From: Acinetobacter johnsonii CIP 64.6
GTDB taxonomy: Bacteria > Pseudomonadota > Gammaproteobacteria > Pseudomonadales > Moraxellaceae
Reading direction: 5' to 3'
Assembly: GCF_000368045.1 (NCBI RefSeq)
Contig: NZ_KB849235.1
Span: 907,918 to 971,917 of the forward strand
DNA: 64,000 nucleotides
The first letter of the stretch is position 1; every line of letters begins with the position of its first letter. The notes beneath the pieces were generated by a model, which was given only the letters and a program-made list of their open reading frames with translations, ran no database searches and was not told the DNA's origin. This document shows, one piece after another, positions 16,978-25,585 of the stretch. The position numbers and the translations under genes were made by a program.

Positions 16978-17703
16978 TTAAATCAAATCATTTTCGAAAT
17001 AAGTCGCACGACGACCACGTAAAGTGATGTCAAAACGATAACAACGGCTGTCTGCTTCAATGAAGTTGCTCTTGTCTTCCAAGGCAATCAATGCACGACG
17101 TTGTTCTTCCGAAGGAATGGTTTTAATAATTGGACACGAATCAATCAGCGTATCGCCTTCAAAGTAGAACTGAGAAATAAGACGTTGCGCCCAACCATCG
17201 GCAATCAAAGAGAAATGGATGTGCGCAGGACGCCATTCGTTAATACGGTTACGCCAAGGGTACGGGCCCGGCTTAATGGTACGGAACACAAAATAGCCAT
17301 TGGCATCGGTCATCATGCGGCCACAACCACCAAAGTTCGGATCCATCGCACCAATAAACTGATCATTTGGATGGCGATAACGACCTGAAGCATTGGCTTG
17401 CCACACTTCAAGCAAGGCATTTTTGACTGGACGACCGAACTGATCACGCACATAGCCATGCACAATAATGCGCTCGCCAATCGGCAAACCTTCTTTAGCA
17501 TAGTTCAAAATCAAATCGTTATCTTTAGGCCCAAACTGCTCCGCACTAAATTGTGGTGAAGTCACTTCAGTTAAGGTTTCGGCAATTGAGATCAACGCAT
17601 TTTTTGGCGAGCGTAACACACTGGTTTTATAGCCAGGTGCGTATGCTGGCGGATGATCTTCGGTATTACGTTGTGCATAAGCACCTAAAATAAGTTGCGA
17701 CAT
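16978..17703 (-). CDS. pcaH: protocatechuate 3,4-dioxygenase, beta subunit
   Basis: A 241-residue beta chain holding the ferric iron. All four expected ligands are visible: Tyr109 (ASGRYRH), Tyr148 (PGPYPWRN), His161 and His163 (PAHIHFSL). Arg in NEWRPAHIH near residue 158 is the charge-balancing residue. It forms the alpha-beta dioxygenase with PcaG and has the usual length. It lies between pcaC and pcaG in the ADP1 order. Confidence 0.95.
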   Translation of the reverse strand: MSQLILGAYAQRNTEDHPPAYAPGYKTSVLRSPKNALISIAETLTEVTSPQFSAEQFGPKDNDLILNYAKEGLPIGERIIVHGYVRDQFGRPVKNALLEVWQANASGRYRHPNDQFIGAMDPNFGGCGRMMTDANGYFVFRTIKPGPYPWRNRINEWRPAHIHFSLIADGWAQRLISQFYFEGDTLIDSCPIIKTIPSEEQRRALIALEDKSNFIEADSRCYRFDITLRGRRATYFENDLI

Positions 17704-17729
17704 GTGACGTCCCTCTTAATCTTGTTCCA

Positions 17730-18164
17730 TTACTCTTGATTCGTTTGTGCTTGGCTAAGCTGCTGTTCGCTCAGCTTTTGCGGGGCAATACCCAAATCTG
17801 CAAAAACTTCTTCTGCCATATGCATGGCTGCATTGGCTGCGGGCAAACCTGCATACAGTGAACAGTGCAAAATCAATTCTTTTAAGTCGTCCTTGGTCAC
17901 ACCATTGTTAAAACAAGCACGTAAATGCATACGTAGTTCGTCTTCACGGCCCAATGCCAATAACACGGCAATGGTGACTAAGCTACGGGTATGACGCGGC
18001 ATGCCTGGTCTAGACCAGACTTCGCCCCACGCAAAACGGCTAATAAAATTTTGAAAGTCGGCATTGAAATCATTCAAGTTCTCAAGTGAACGACCGACAT
18101 GCTTTTCACCCAGCACTTCGGTGCGTACAGTGATTCCTTGTTCATAACGTTGTTCATCATTCAT
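17730..18164 (-). CDS. pcaC: 4-carboxymuconolactone decarboxylase
   Basis: A 144-residue cytoplasmic decarboxylase that turns 4-carboxymuconolactone into 3-oxoadipate enol-lactone. The conserved core is visible: GITVRTEVLGEKHVGRSL, FAWGEVWSRPGMPRHTRSL with VTIA, and HLRACFNNGVTKDDLKELIL. It is a single-domain PcaC rather than a PcaCD fusion, since a separate pcaD lies in the same operon. It lies 26 bp upstream of pcaH and 14 bp downstream of pcaK. Confidence 0.94.
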   Translation of the reverse strand: MNDEQRYEQGITVRTEVLGEKHVGRSLENLNDFNADFQNFISRFAWGEVWSRPGMPRHTRSLVTIAVLLALGREDELRMHLRACFNNGVTKDDLKELILHCSLYAGLPAANAAMHMAEEVFADLGIAPQKLSEQQLSQAQTNQE

Positions 18165-18178
18165 GGGAGAAACCTCAA

Positions 18179-19534
18179 TTAGGTCGCATCGGTATGTGCG
18201 ACCAGTGATTTAACAAAAATAGCGACTGCTGCTGCCGTTGCAGGAATCAACAGCAGACTTAAAATGGCAGTAAACGACCAGTCATTGCCCAGTAAAACTG
18301 CGCCGATCCATGCACCAAATACCGCACCAAAACGCCCAATCCCAGACATCCACGCCACACCTGTTGCACGGCATTGCGTCGGGTAAAAACGCGCACTCAG
18401 TGCTGGCATAGCCGACTGCGCACCATTAATTGCAACACCCGCACAAAGCACTAAAATGGCAAGTAAGGTTGGATTTGCTAAGCTCTGCCCCACGGCAAAG
18501 GCAAAGATCCCAGCGACAAAGTAGAAGCCTGCAATAATGCGGTTCGGGTTGAAACGGTCCATTGCCCAGCCAATAAATAAAGCACTGAGGACACCGCCAA
18601 ACTGAAATAAACCACCGATAAATGCAGCGCGTTCCATCGTTGCGCCTGTTTCACGCATTAGGGTTGGTAACCAACTGGTGAGTAGATAAATCATCACCAA
18701 ACCCATGAAATAGGTTAGCCACAATAAAACCGTACCTTTGACATATTTCTGAGAGAACAGCATGCCAAACACACCTTTCTTCTCTCCACCTTCGGTTTTT
18801 TCTTCAGGTACATGAAACTCAGTAACACCCTGTACTTGCGTCGGTGCAATACGCGTTAGAATTTTGCGGACTTTTTCGCTGTCACGGCCTTTCACAATCA
18901 AGAAACGATAGGATTCTGGCAGAAAGAAAATCACCAAGATCATCAAGATCAGTGGCGACCAACCGCCCAGTAAAAATAAGCTGTGCCAACCAAAGGTTGG
19001 GATCAACCAACTGCTGATGAAACCACCTGTCGCCATACCCAAGTTGTAACCACAGAACATGCAGGTCACGAGTAACGAGCGTGAGCGCTGCGGGCAATAT
19101 TCAGAAAATAGCGTGGTTGCATTCGGCATCGCAGCACCCAAACCAATACCAGTTAAAAAGCGCAGTATTACCAAGGTATTTAAGTCCGCCGCATAGGCTG
19201 ATGCCAAAGTAAAGCCACCGAAAATCAGCATCGAAACACTTAAAACAATCTTTCGCCCAAAGCGGTCAGCGGTTGGACCAGACACCAAAGCCCCAATAAT
19301 CATACCGCCTAAAGCCGCACTCATGACTGGACCCAGTTGCGAGCGGTCTATCCCCCAGTCTTGTGCCAAGGCTGGAGCAATAAAACCCATTGCCGCAGTA
19401 TCAATACCGTCAACAAAAACAATGAGAAAACATACAATTGCGATCAACCACTGATATTTGCTAATCGGGGCATCATTAATCAGTGCTTGTGCGTCTATAC
19501 TCGTTTTTTGAGTAGCGTATTCCTGAGACGCCAT
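18179..19534 (-). CDS. pcaK: aromatic-acid:proton symporter (MFS), 4-hydroxybenzoate/protocatechuate uptake
   Basis: A 451-residue, 12-helix major facilitator of the aromatic acid:H+ symporter family. TM1 has the family DGIDTAAMG motif, here FVDGIDTAAMGFIAPAL, and the loop 2-3 motif GPTADRFGRKIVL is present. Substrates in characterised PcaK proteins are 4-hydroxybenzoate and protocatechuate. Its place between pcaD and pcaC is as in ADP1. Imported protocatechuate would bypass the periplasmic quinate steps. Confidence 0.9.
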   Translation of the reverse strand: MASQEYATQKTSIDAQALINDAPISKYQWLIAIVCFLIVFVDGIDTAAMGFIAPALAQDWGIDRSQLGPVMSAALGGMIIGALVSGPTADRFGRKIVLSVSMLIFGGFTLASAYAADLNTLVILRFLTGIGLGAAMPNATTLFSEYCPQRSRSLLVTCMFCGYNLGMATGGFISSWLIPTFGWHSLFLLGGWSPLILMILVIFFLPESYRFLIVKGRDSEKVRKILTRIAPTQVQGVTEFHVPEEKTEGGEKKGVFGMLFSQKYVKGTVLLWLTYFMGLVMIYLLTSWLPTLMRETGATMERAAFIGGLFQFGGVLSALFIGWAMDRFNPNRIIAGFYFVAGIFAFAVGQSLANPTLLAILVLCAGVAINGAQSAMPALSARFYPTQCRATGVAWMSGIGRFGAVFGAWIGAVLLGNDWSFTAILSLLLIPATAAAVAIFVKSLVAHTDAT

Positions 19535-19576
19535 ACCTGCCTCCTTGGGCTGAAAGTCCTTTTAAAAATCCTTAAA

Positions 19577-20365
19577 CTATTGAAGCGATCCAATGAACTG
19601 ACTGAGGGTTTGGGTAAACAGCTCAGGTTGCTCAATATTGGAAAGATGCGATGCATCAATCACCGCGAGTTCACTATTTTGAATCTGTTGTTGCATAAAG
19701 ACGCCATCTGCCACTGTCGTAACTGGGTCAAATGCGCCTGCAATCACTAAAGTTGGAATCTGAATCTGTTGAATTTGAGTAGATAGATCTGCTTGCGCGA
19801 GCGCTCGGCAAGATTCTGCATAGCCCAGTGCTGGCGTAGTCGCTAAAGATTGAATGGTGCGCTGCGCCAAAGCATCGTGTTGATAATCAAACTGCTCACT
19901 AAACCAGCGTGTATGCGTAGTCGTGACCAAGTCTGCTAAGCCATTGGCTGTCACAGCATCGGCACGAGCATTCCATCCTTCTTCGTTCCAGATTTTGGCT
20001 GCTGAGTTCGCCACGGTAATACTGTGAAAGCGATCTGCATGATGAATGCCAAGCCACAAAGCGGTCATACCTCCCATTGAAATCCCGAAGAAATGCGCTT
20101 TTTCAATGTTTAAACCATTCAGGATATCAATCACATCTTCTGCAAGGTTTTGTACAGTGGTCTGCTCAATCACATCACTTTGCCCATGACCACGCGTGTC
20201 ATAAGTCACCACTTTGAACTGCTGTTCGAAGGCAGCAACTTGTGGCTGCCACATGCCTTTATCTGTACCCAATGAGTTTGAAAATACAATCACAGGGGCA
20301 TGGTCTTGCCCACTGATTGCAACGGATAAGGTCTTGCCTTGACGATTGGTCATCGTGATATTCAC
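19577..20365 (-). CDS. pcaD: 3-oxoadipate enol-lactonase
   Basis: A 262-residue alpha/beta hydrolase. The nucleophile is Ser96 in FGISMGGM; the acid is in AGAFDPVTT near residue 210 and the histidine in IDASHLSNIEQP near 240. It hydrolyses 3-oxoadipate enol-lactone to 3-oxoadipate. Its ATG overlaps the pcaB stop codon (ATGA), so translation is probably coupled. Confidence 0.93.
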   Translation of the reverse strand: MNITMTNRQGKTLSVAISGQDHAPVIVFSNSLGTDKGMWQPQVAAFEQQFKVVTYDTRGHGQSDVIEQTTVQNLAEDVIDILNGLNIEKAHFFGISMGGMTALWLGIHHADRFHSITVANSAAKIWNEEGWNARADAVTANGLADLVTTTHTRWFSEQFDYQHDALAQRTIQSLATTPALGYAESCRALAQADLSTQIQQIQIPTLVIAGAFDPVTTVADGVFMQQQIQNSELAVIDASHLSNIEQPELFTQTLSQFIGSLQ

Positions 20366-21717
20366 TTTGCCTCTCCTTTTGCTTCCTGCAAAACCGCATC
20401 AATTTGGTCTTGGATATTGCCAAGATAAGATTCGGGTTTAAAAATATCGTTAATCTGGGCTGCGCTAAAATAGGCTTTAACTTGATCGAGTTCGCAAATG
20501 ACCTCTTTTAAGTGAACGCCTTTTTCCACGGCTGTTTTGCATGCTTCTTCAACCACATGATGTGCCTGTAAGCGTCCGATATGCGGTGCCAAAGCCATCA
20601 TCACCGCTTCCGCCATGATCAAGCCTTGCGTACAATCAAGATTGCGTTGCATGTTCTCAGCATTGACTTGCATGCCCTGTAACACGTCTAAAGTCCGCTC
20701 CAAGACACCTGCGCAAAGCTGGAAAATTTCAGGCAATGCCAGCCATTCTGCATGCCATCCACCCAAACTACGCTCATGTTCCTGCACCATGCTTTGGTAC
20801 AAACTCGACATCAGCACAGGCACACGATTGGCTGCGGCTAAAACGGATGCCGCAGCAATAGGATTACGTTTGTGTGGCATGGTTGATGACCCACCACGCC
20901 CTTTCGCTGCGGGCTCAAATACTTCTGCAATTTCAGTTTGCATCATCAATGACCAGTCACGTGCCATTTTTCCCAAACTGCCCGTCACTATCGCTAGAAC
21001 ACTCGCCACTTCAACAAGACGGTCGCGCTCACCATGCCAAGTACAGCTTGGAACAGAAAGTTGTAACTGTGCTGCAAATGCTTGCACAACTGCTGTGCCT
21101 TGATTCTGCAAAGATGCCAACGAACCAACTGCACCGCCCAATTGCGCAGTGAAGACACGCGCTTTCATGGCTTCAATACGGGCTAAATCACGATAAAATG
21201 CCGAGGCCCAACGCGCGAATTTATGCCCCAACGTAATCGGCAAACCTTGCTGCAACCATGTGCGTCCAATCATCACTTGTGCACGATACTGTTCAGCTTG
21301 GGTCAATGCAGTGCGGTAACATTGGTGAATTAAAGCTTCAACATGCGTCATTGCTGCACGACATTGCAAAATACAGGCAGTGTCTAAAATGTCTTGACTG
21401 GTTGCACCCCAATGTACATAACGTGCAGCATCTTCATCATTTTGTTTCACAATCGCAGTTAATTGCTTCACAAAAGGAATCGCGATATTGCCCGCCAAAC
21501 CTGTAGCAAGAGCTAAAGCATCAAAGTCAATCTGATCAATTGCAGTTGCTGCGATGTTTGAAATTGCTGTTGCCGCAGATTCTGGAATGACACCGACCTG
21601 AGCCTGCGCTTGTGCCAAGGCAACTTCAGCCTCAATCATGTATGACACCAACGCGCGATCACTGAAAATTTCAGTCACCTCATTTTGGTAAAATAAGCTG
21701 GCATATAACTGGCTCAT
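20362..21717 (-). CDS. pcaB: 3-carboxy-cis,cis-muconate cycloisomerase
   Basis: A 451-residue member of the fumarase/aspartase superfamily with the signature GSSTMPHKRNPIAA near residues 275-290. The segment HWGATSQDILDTA, with the conserved histidine, occurs near residue 100. It converts 3-carboxymuconate to 4-carboxymuconolactone. The alternative members (argininosuccinate or adenylosuccinate lyase) are excluded by the operon context and the QTEIAEVFEP segment. Confidence 0.94.
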   Translation of the reverse strand: MSQLYASLFYQNEVTEIFSDRALVSYMIEAEVALAQAQAQVGVIPESAATAISNIAATAIDQIDFDALALATGLAGNIAIPFVKQLTAIVKQNDEDAARYVHWGATSQDILDTACILQCRAAMTHVEALIHQCYRTALTQAEQYRAQVMIGRTWLQQGLPITLGHKFARWASAFYRDLARIEAMKARVFTAQLGGAVGSLASLQNQGTAVVQAFAAQLQLSVPSCTWHGERDRLVEVASVLAIVTGSLGKMARDWSLMMQTEIAEVFEPAAKGRGGSSTMPHKRNPIAAASVLAAANRVPVLMSSLYQSMVQEHERSLGGWHAEWLALPEIFQLCAGVLERTLDVLQGMQVNAENMQRNLDCTQGLIMAEAVMMALAPHIGRLQAHHVVEEACKTAVEKGVHLKEVICELDQVKAYFSAAQINDIFKPESYLGNIQDQIDAVLQEAKGEAK

Positions 21718-21739
21718 GATCGTTATCCTTAAATCTGCT

Positions 21740-22945
21740 TTAAGCGCGTTGAATAATCATTGCAATGCCTTGACCTACACCAATACACATCGAACACAGG
21801 GCATAGGTTCCACCGGTTTGTTCTAACTGGTTCAAAGCTGTGGTGACTAAACGGGCGCCCGATGCACCCAGTGGATGACCGATCGCAATCGCACCACCGT
21901 TTGGATTCACTTGAGTGGTGTCATCTGCTAAACCAAGATCACGCGTTACCGCTAGTGCTTGTGCTGCGAAGGCTTCATTCAATTCAATTACATCCATCTG
22001 TTCTAATGTCAGATTGGCTTGTTTGAGGAGCTTCTTGATGGCAGGTGCAGGTGCAAAACCCATAATGCGTGGTTCTACACCCACTGCTGTTGAAGCAATG
22101 ATTTTGGCACGGGGTTTAAGTTGGAACTTCTCGATTGCTTGTTCCGAAGCAATTAGTACAGCAGCCGCACCGTCATTGATGCCTGATGCATTCCCCGCAG
22201 TGACGGTGCCTTCTGCTGTCACGACTGGCTTGAGTTTTGCCAAAGCAGCTAAGGTAGTTGATGCACGTGGATGTTCATCCGTGTCGACCACAATCGGATC
22301 ACCCTTACGCTGTGGAATATTTACAGGGATGATTTCGTGTTTAAAAAAGCCTTGAGCTTGCGCGGTTGCGGTGCGCTGTTGACTCGCCAAGGCAAACTGG
22401 TCTTGATCTGCGCGATCAATATTAAAGTGTTGTGCCACGTTCTCCGCAGTTTGTGGCATGGTCTCTACACCATACATCGCTTTCAACTTAGGATTGATAA
22501 AACGCCAGCCCATGGTGGTGTCTTCAATCTTTTGACTACGACCATAGGCTGTTTCTGATTTACCCATGACAAAGGGTGCACGAGACATACTTTCCACACC
22601 ACCAGCAATGATCAGGTTGGCTTCACCCGCTTTAATGGCACGAGCTGCCATCGCAATAGCATCAAGTGATGAACCACATAAGCGATTGACTGTCGTGGCA
22701 GGTACTTCAACCGGTAAACCTGCAAGTAAAGCCGACATACGACCCACATTACGGTTGTCTTCTCCCGCTTGGTTGGCACAGCCGTAGATCACGTCGTCGA
22801 TCAATTCCCAATTTACAGATGGGTTACGTTCCATTAAAGCTTTTATTGGTAATGCACCAAGATCATCTGCACGAACTGGCGCGAGACCACCTGCATAACG
22901 TCCGAATGGAGTACGGATGGCGTCAATGATGTATGCGTTTTTCAT
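21740..22945 (-). CDS. pcaF: 3-oxoadipyl-CoA thiolase
   Basis: A 401-residue thiolase cleaving 3-oxoadipyl-CoA to succinyl-CoA and acetyl-CoA. The acyl-accepting cysteine is Cys90 in NRLCGSSLDA; the histidine is in GGAIAIGHPLGASGAR and the second cysteine in CSMCIGVGQG near residue 388. The N-terminal AYIIDAIRTPFGRYAGGL is typical of PcaF. It lies after a 109-bp gap from pcaJ that is filled by a palindromic repeat, the only large gap within the early part of the operon. Confidence 0.95.
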   Translation of the reverse strand: MKNAYIIDAIRTPFGRYAGGLAPVRADDLGALPIKALMERNPSVNWELIDDVIYGCANQAGEDNRNVGRMSALLAGLPVEVPATTVNRLCGSSLDAIAMAARAIKAGEANLIIAGGVESMSRAPFVMGKSETAYGRSQKIEDTTMGWRFINPKLKAMYGVETMPQTAENVAQHFNIDRADQDQFALASQQRTATAQAQGFFKHEIIPVNIPQRKGDPIVVDTDEHPRASTTLAALAKLKPVVTAEGTVTAGNASGINDGAAAVLIASEQAIEKFQLKPRAKIIASTAVGVEPRIMGFAPAPAIKKLLKQANLTLEQMDVIELNEAFAAQALAVTRDLGLADDTTQVNPNGGAIAIGHPLGASGARLVTTALNQLEQTGGTYALCSMCIGVGQGIAMIIQRA

Positions 22946-22966
22946 TTAAATTTTGTCCTTTATCTA

Positions 22967-23053
22967 AAATCCCTCCTGAGGAACAACGTTCCGCAAGTCC
23001 CTTTGATAAAGGGAGAAGTTGCCCTCTTTGAAAAGAGGGGTTAGGGGAGATTT
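22967..23053. repeat. palindromic intergenic repeat within the pca operon
   Basis: Nearly the whole pcaJ-pcaF gap is a compact hairpin array. Outer ends are AAATCCCTCC and GGGGAGATTT, imperfectly inverted. Inside are GGAAC-aac-GTTCC (22980-22992), TCCCTTTGATAAAGGGA (22998-23014) and CCCTCTTTGAAAAGAGGG (23022-23039). It resembles REP/MITE-like intergenic units I recall from Acinetobacter and other genomes. On the operon mRNA it would fold strongly and could protect the pcaIJ message or reduce expression of pcaF onward. Confidence 0.75.
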
Positions 23054-23054
23054 A

Positions 23055-23708
23055 TTATCCTTGAGTCGCATCCACTAAAGTTGCACCCGTCATTGCCTGC
23101 AATTCTGCAAAGCTTAGACCGTCGACTTTCTCAATCACTTTTAAACCTTCAGTGGTGACATCAATCACACACAAGTCGGTATAAATACGATCGACACATT
23201 TCAAACCTGTCGCAGGGTAAGTCAGTTCAGCTACGATCTTTGGTTCACCTTGTTTGGTCACATGGTCAGTGGTGATAAAGACTTTCTTGGCACCGACGGC
23301 TAAGTCCATTGCACCGCCGACCGCAGGAATCGCATCAGGTGCACCGGTATGCCAATTGGCCAAGTCACCATTGGCTGCCACTTGGAAGGCACCCAGAACG
23401 GCAATATCTAAGTGACCACCACGCATCATGGCAAAAGAATCCCCGTGATGGAAAAAGCTACCACCTTGCAGCATGGTCACATATTCTTTACCCGCGTTGA
23501 TCAGTTCTGGGTCTTCTTGACCTTTTTCAGGTGGTGGACCAAAAGCCAATAAGCCATTTTCAGAATGTAAGAACACGTCTTTGTCACTTGGTAGGTAACT
23601 GGCAATTTTGGTCGGTAAGCCAATCCCAAGATTCACATAAGCGCCATCTGGAATATCTTGTGCCACACGTTCCGCAATCTGATTGCGGCTGAGTTTTTGA
23701 TAGCTCAT
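23055..23708 (-). CDS. pcaJ: 3-oxoadipate CoA-transferase, subunit B
   Basis: A 217-residue beta subunit from the ATG at 23708 (MSYQKLSRNQIAERV), chosen because GGGAGA lies just upstream; the open frame extends 20 codons further into pcaI. The catalytic glutamate is Glu50 in HSENGLLAFG. YVNLGIGLPTKIASYL and GGHLDIAVLGAFQV are shared with the scoB product at 6.2 kb, showing the two pairs are paralogues. With PcaI it moves CoA from succinyl-CoA to 3-oxoadipate. The pcaI stop lies 13 bp upstream. Confidence 0.94.
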   Translation of the reverse strand: MSYQKLSRNQIAERVAQDIPDGAYVNLGIGLPTKIASYLPSDKDVFLHSENGLLAFGPPPEKGQEDPELINAGKEYVTMLQGGSFFHHGDSFAMMRGGHLDIAVLGAFQVAANGDLANWHTGAPDAIPAVGGAMDLAVGAKKVFITTDHVTKQGEPKIVAELTYPATGLKCVDRIYTDLCVIDVTTEGLKVIEKVDGLSFAELQAMTGATLVDATQG

Positions 23709-23721
23709 GATGTTCTCCCGA

Positions 23722-24402
23722 TTACACAGCAACAGGTTCAGGTTGGACCTGCACCACGTGTTGAACAAAAATACCTGCGGTGATGATGTGTTCAGGGTCT
23801 AATTCACCCAGTTCTACCACTTCAGACACTTGTGCAATGGTTACACCGGCCGCCATAGCCATAATCGGGCCGAAGTTACGTGCCGATTTGCGGTAGACCA
23901 AATTCCCCCAACGGTCGCCTTGCTGCGCTTTAATCAAAGCAAAGTCGGCTTTGATTGGATATTCCAGTACATAATCTTTACCGTCGATGTGACGGGTTTC
24001 TTTGCCTTCGGCCAATAAGGTACCGTAGCCTGTAGGGGTGAAGACTGCACCAAGTCCCATGCCTGCGGCTTGAATACGACAGGCCAAATTGCCTTGCGGC
24101 ACCAGTTCCAATTCGATTTTGCCTGCACGATAGAGTTCATCGAAGACCCAAGAGTCGGACTGACGCGGGAACGAACAGATGACTTTTTTCACGGCACCCG
24201 CTTTGAGTAGCTTGGCTAAACCATAGTCGCCATTACCAGCATTGTTGCTGACGATGGTAAGGTCTTTAATGCCGAGTTGAATTAAGCCATCGATCAGTTC
24301 AGCAGGTTGTCCTGCGGTGCCAAAACCACCAATCATGATGGTTGAGCCGTCGGTGATTTGGGAGAGCACTTCCGCGAGGGATGCCGCGCTTTTATCTATC
24401 AT
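23722..24402 (-). CDS. pcaI: 3-oxoadipate CoA-transferase, subunit A
   Basis: A 226-residue alpha subunit from the ATG at 24402 (MIDKSAASLAEVL), preceded by GGAG at good spacing; nine extra codons upstream are probably not translated. It shows the GGFGTAGQPAELIDGL signature and SNNAGNGDYGLAKLL. It is the first gene of the thirteen-gene pca-qui operon and lies about 165 bp from the PcaU operator. Confidence 0.93.
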   Translation of the reverse strand: MIDKSAASLAEVLSQITDGSTIMIGGFGTAGQPAELIDGLIQLGIKDLTIVSNNAGNGDYGLAKLLKAGAVKKVICSFPRQSDSWVFDELYRAGKIELELVPQGNLACRIQAAGMGLGAVFTPTGYGTLLAEGKETRHIDGKDYVLEYPIKADFALIKAQQGDRWGNLVYRKSARNFGPIMAMAAGVTIAQVSEVVELGELDPEHIITAGIFVQHVVQVQPEPVAV

Positions 24403-24566
24403 TAGATAACTCCATTGTGCATCATGCAAATTTGAAAAGGCGCGGAAAACTAACTTATACTGGAGGATGATTCAGCTAAAACCACATTCCCTAGTTTTTC
24501 AGTTCGATTTCCTTATCTGTTCATTTTTTATAATTTCTCCGCTTTGGGATAGATAGTGATCATAGG

Positions 24567-24609
24567 TTTTGTTCGATCATCGAACAAAATACCTATATAT
24601 CGAACAAAA
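24567..24609. promoter_or_regulatory. PcaU operator, three 11-bp repeats
   Basis: Three perfect copies of ATCGAACAAAA or its reverse complement: TTTTGTTCGAT at 24567-24577, ATCGAACAAAA at 24579-24589 and ATCGAACAAAA at 24599-24609. The first two form a palindrome around one C; the third repeats the second 20 bp on, two helical turns away. This is the design described for PcaU in A. baylyi ADP1 (a palindrome plus one direct repeat). It lies 55 bp upstream of pcaU and about 165 bp from pcaI, so it can serve autorepression and activation. Confidence 0.9.
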
Positions 24610-24663
24610 CCTGATTATTTCACTCTGATTTCACGTTATAGTAAAAATAATGAAGAAATAAAA

Positions 24664-25506
24664 ATGGATAAAGGGAACACGATGGAAGAAACAACCGAGA
24701 CAAGAGAAAAGTGTCTTCAACACAAAGACAATAAAAAAACCATTCGACATGAAGATTTTGTCGCAGGTATTAGTAAAGGCATGGCTATTCTCGACAGCTT
24801 TGGTACTGACCGACATCGTTTAAATATCACTATGGCAGCAGAACGCACAGGCATGACCCGTGCCGCGGCACGACGCCATTTACTCACCCTTGAATATTTA
24901 GGCTATTTAGAATCTGATGGTCATTATTTTTATTTAACCCCTAAAATTCTTAAATTTTCAGGGTCTTACTTGGGTGGAGCACATCTTCCCAAAATTTCTC
25001 AGCCTTTGCTAAACTTGCTCACCAATCAAACCTCACTCATTTTTTCCGTTATGGTTCTAGATGGCTATGAAGCCATTACCATTGCACGCAGTGCCGCGCA
25101 CCAGCAAACGGATCGTGTCAATCCTTATGGCCTGCATTTGGGAAATCGTTTACCTGCACATGCGACATCGGCAGGCAAAATTTTACTGGCCTATCTAGAT
25201 GATCAGGAACAGTGTGAATGGCTGAATCAGTATCCGCTACAACGCCTAACCAAATATACCCATACCAACAATGAAACGTTTCTGGCCTTATTGCATGAAA
25301 TTCGAGAGCAAGGTTGGTGTTATTCATGCGAGGAACATGAATTGGGCGTACATGCCCTTGCGGTTCCGATTTATGGGCAACAGTTAAAAGTGGTTGCAGC
25401 CTTAAATATTGTTTCCCCTACCATGCGCACAACCAAAGAGTATTTAATTCAACACATACTGCCATTACTACAAGAAACCGCACGCGAACTACGTAATATT
25501 CTTTAA
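24664..25506 (+). CDS. pcaU: IclR-type regulator of protocatechuate genes
   Basis: A 280-residue IclR-family regulator from the ATG at 24664. The open frame runs upstream to 24556, but that would place the operator inside the gene, so the later start is preferred. The N-terminal winged helix (about residues 40-100) has FVAGISKGMAILDSFG and GMTRAAARRHLLTLEYLGYL. The C-terminal effector domain contains LGNRLPAHATSAGKILLAYL and EEHELGVHALAVPI, typical of the PcaU/PcaR/PobR group. It is divergent from pcaI and is expected to activate the operon in response to protocatechuate. Confidence 0.92.
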   Translation: MDKGNTMEETTETREKCLQHKDNKKTIRHEDFVAGISKGMAILDSFGTDRHRLNITMAAERTGMTRAAARRHLLTLEYLGYLESDGHYFYLTPKILKFSGSYLGGAHLPKISQPLLNLLTNQTSLIFSVMVLDGYEAITIARSAAHQQTDRVNPYGLHLGNRLPAHATSAGKILLAYLDDQEQCEWLNQYPLQRLTKYTHTNNETFLALLHEIREQGWCYSCEEHELGVHALAVPIYGQQLKVVAALNIVSPTMRTTKEYLIQHILPLLQETARELRNIL

Positions 25507-25540
25507 CTGTTCCACCTTCGGCATAACTTTATTTAATTTC

Positions 25541-25576
25541 ATGCTGTACACACTTCAGCACGTACAGCATTTTCTG
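25541..25576. terminator. terminator between convergent pcaU and racemase genes
   Basis: A perfect 9-bp stem ATGCTGTAC / GTACAGCAT (25541-25549 with 25562-25570), followed by TTTTCTG on the plus strand and flanked by ATTTAAT on the other side. It sits in the 79-bp gap between two convergent genes. Confidence 0.75.
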
Positions 25577-25585
25577 TTGAAAATA

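Noticed and set aside
20615..21103. 162-codon plus-strand frame opposite pcaB
   Set aside because: Lies entirely opposite the cycloisomerase signature region; composition not protein-like.
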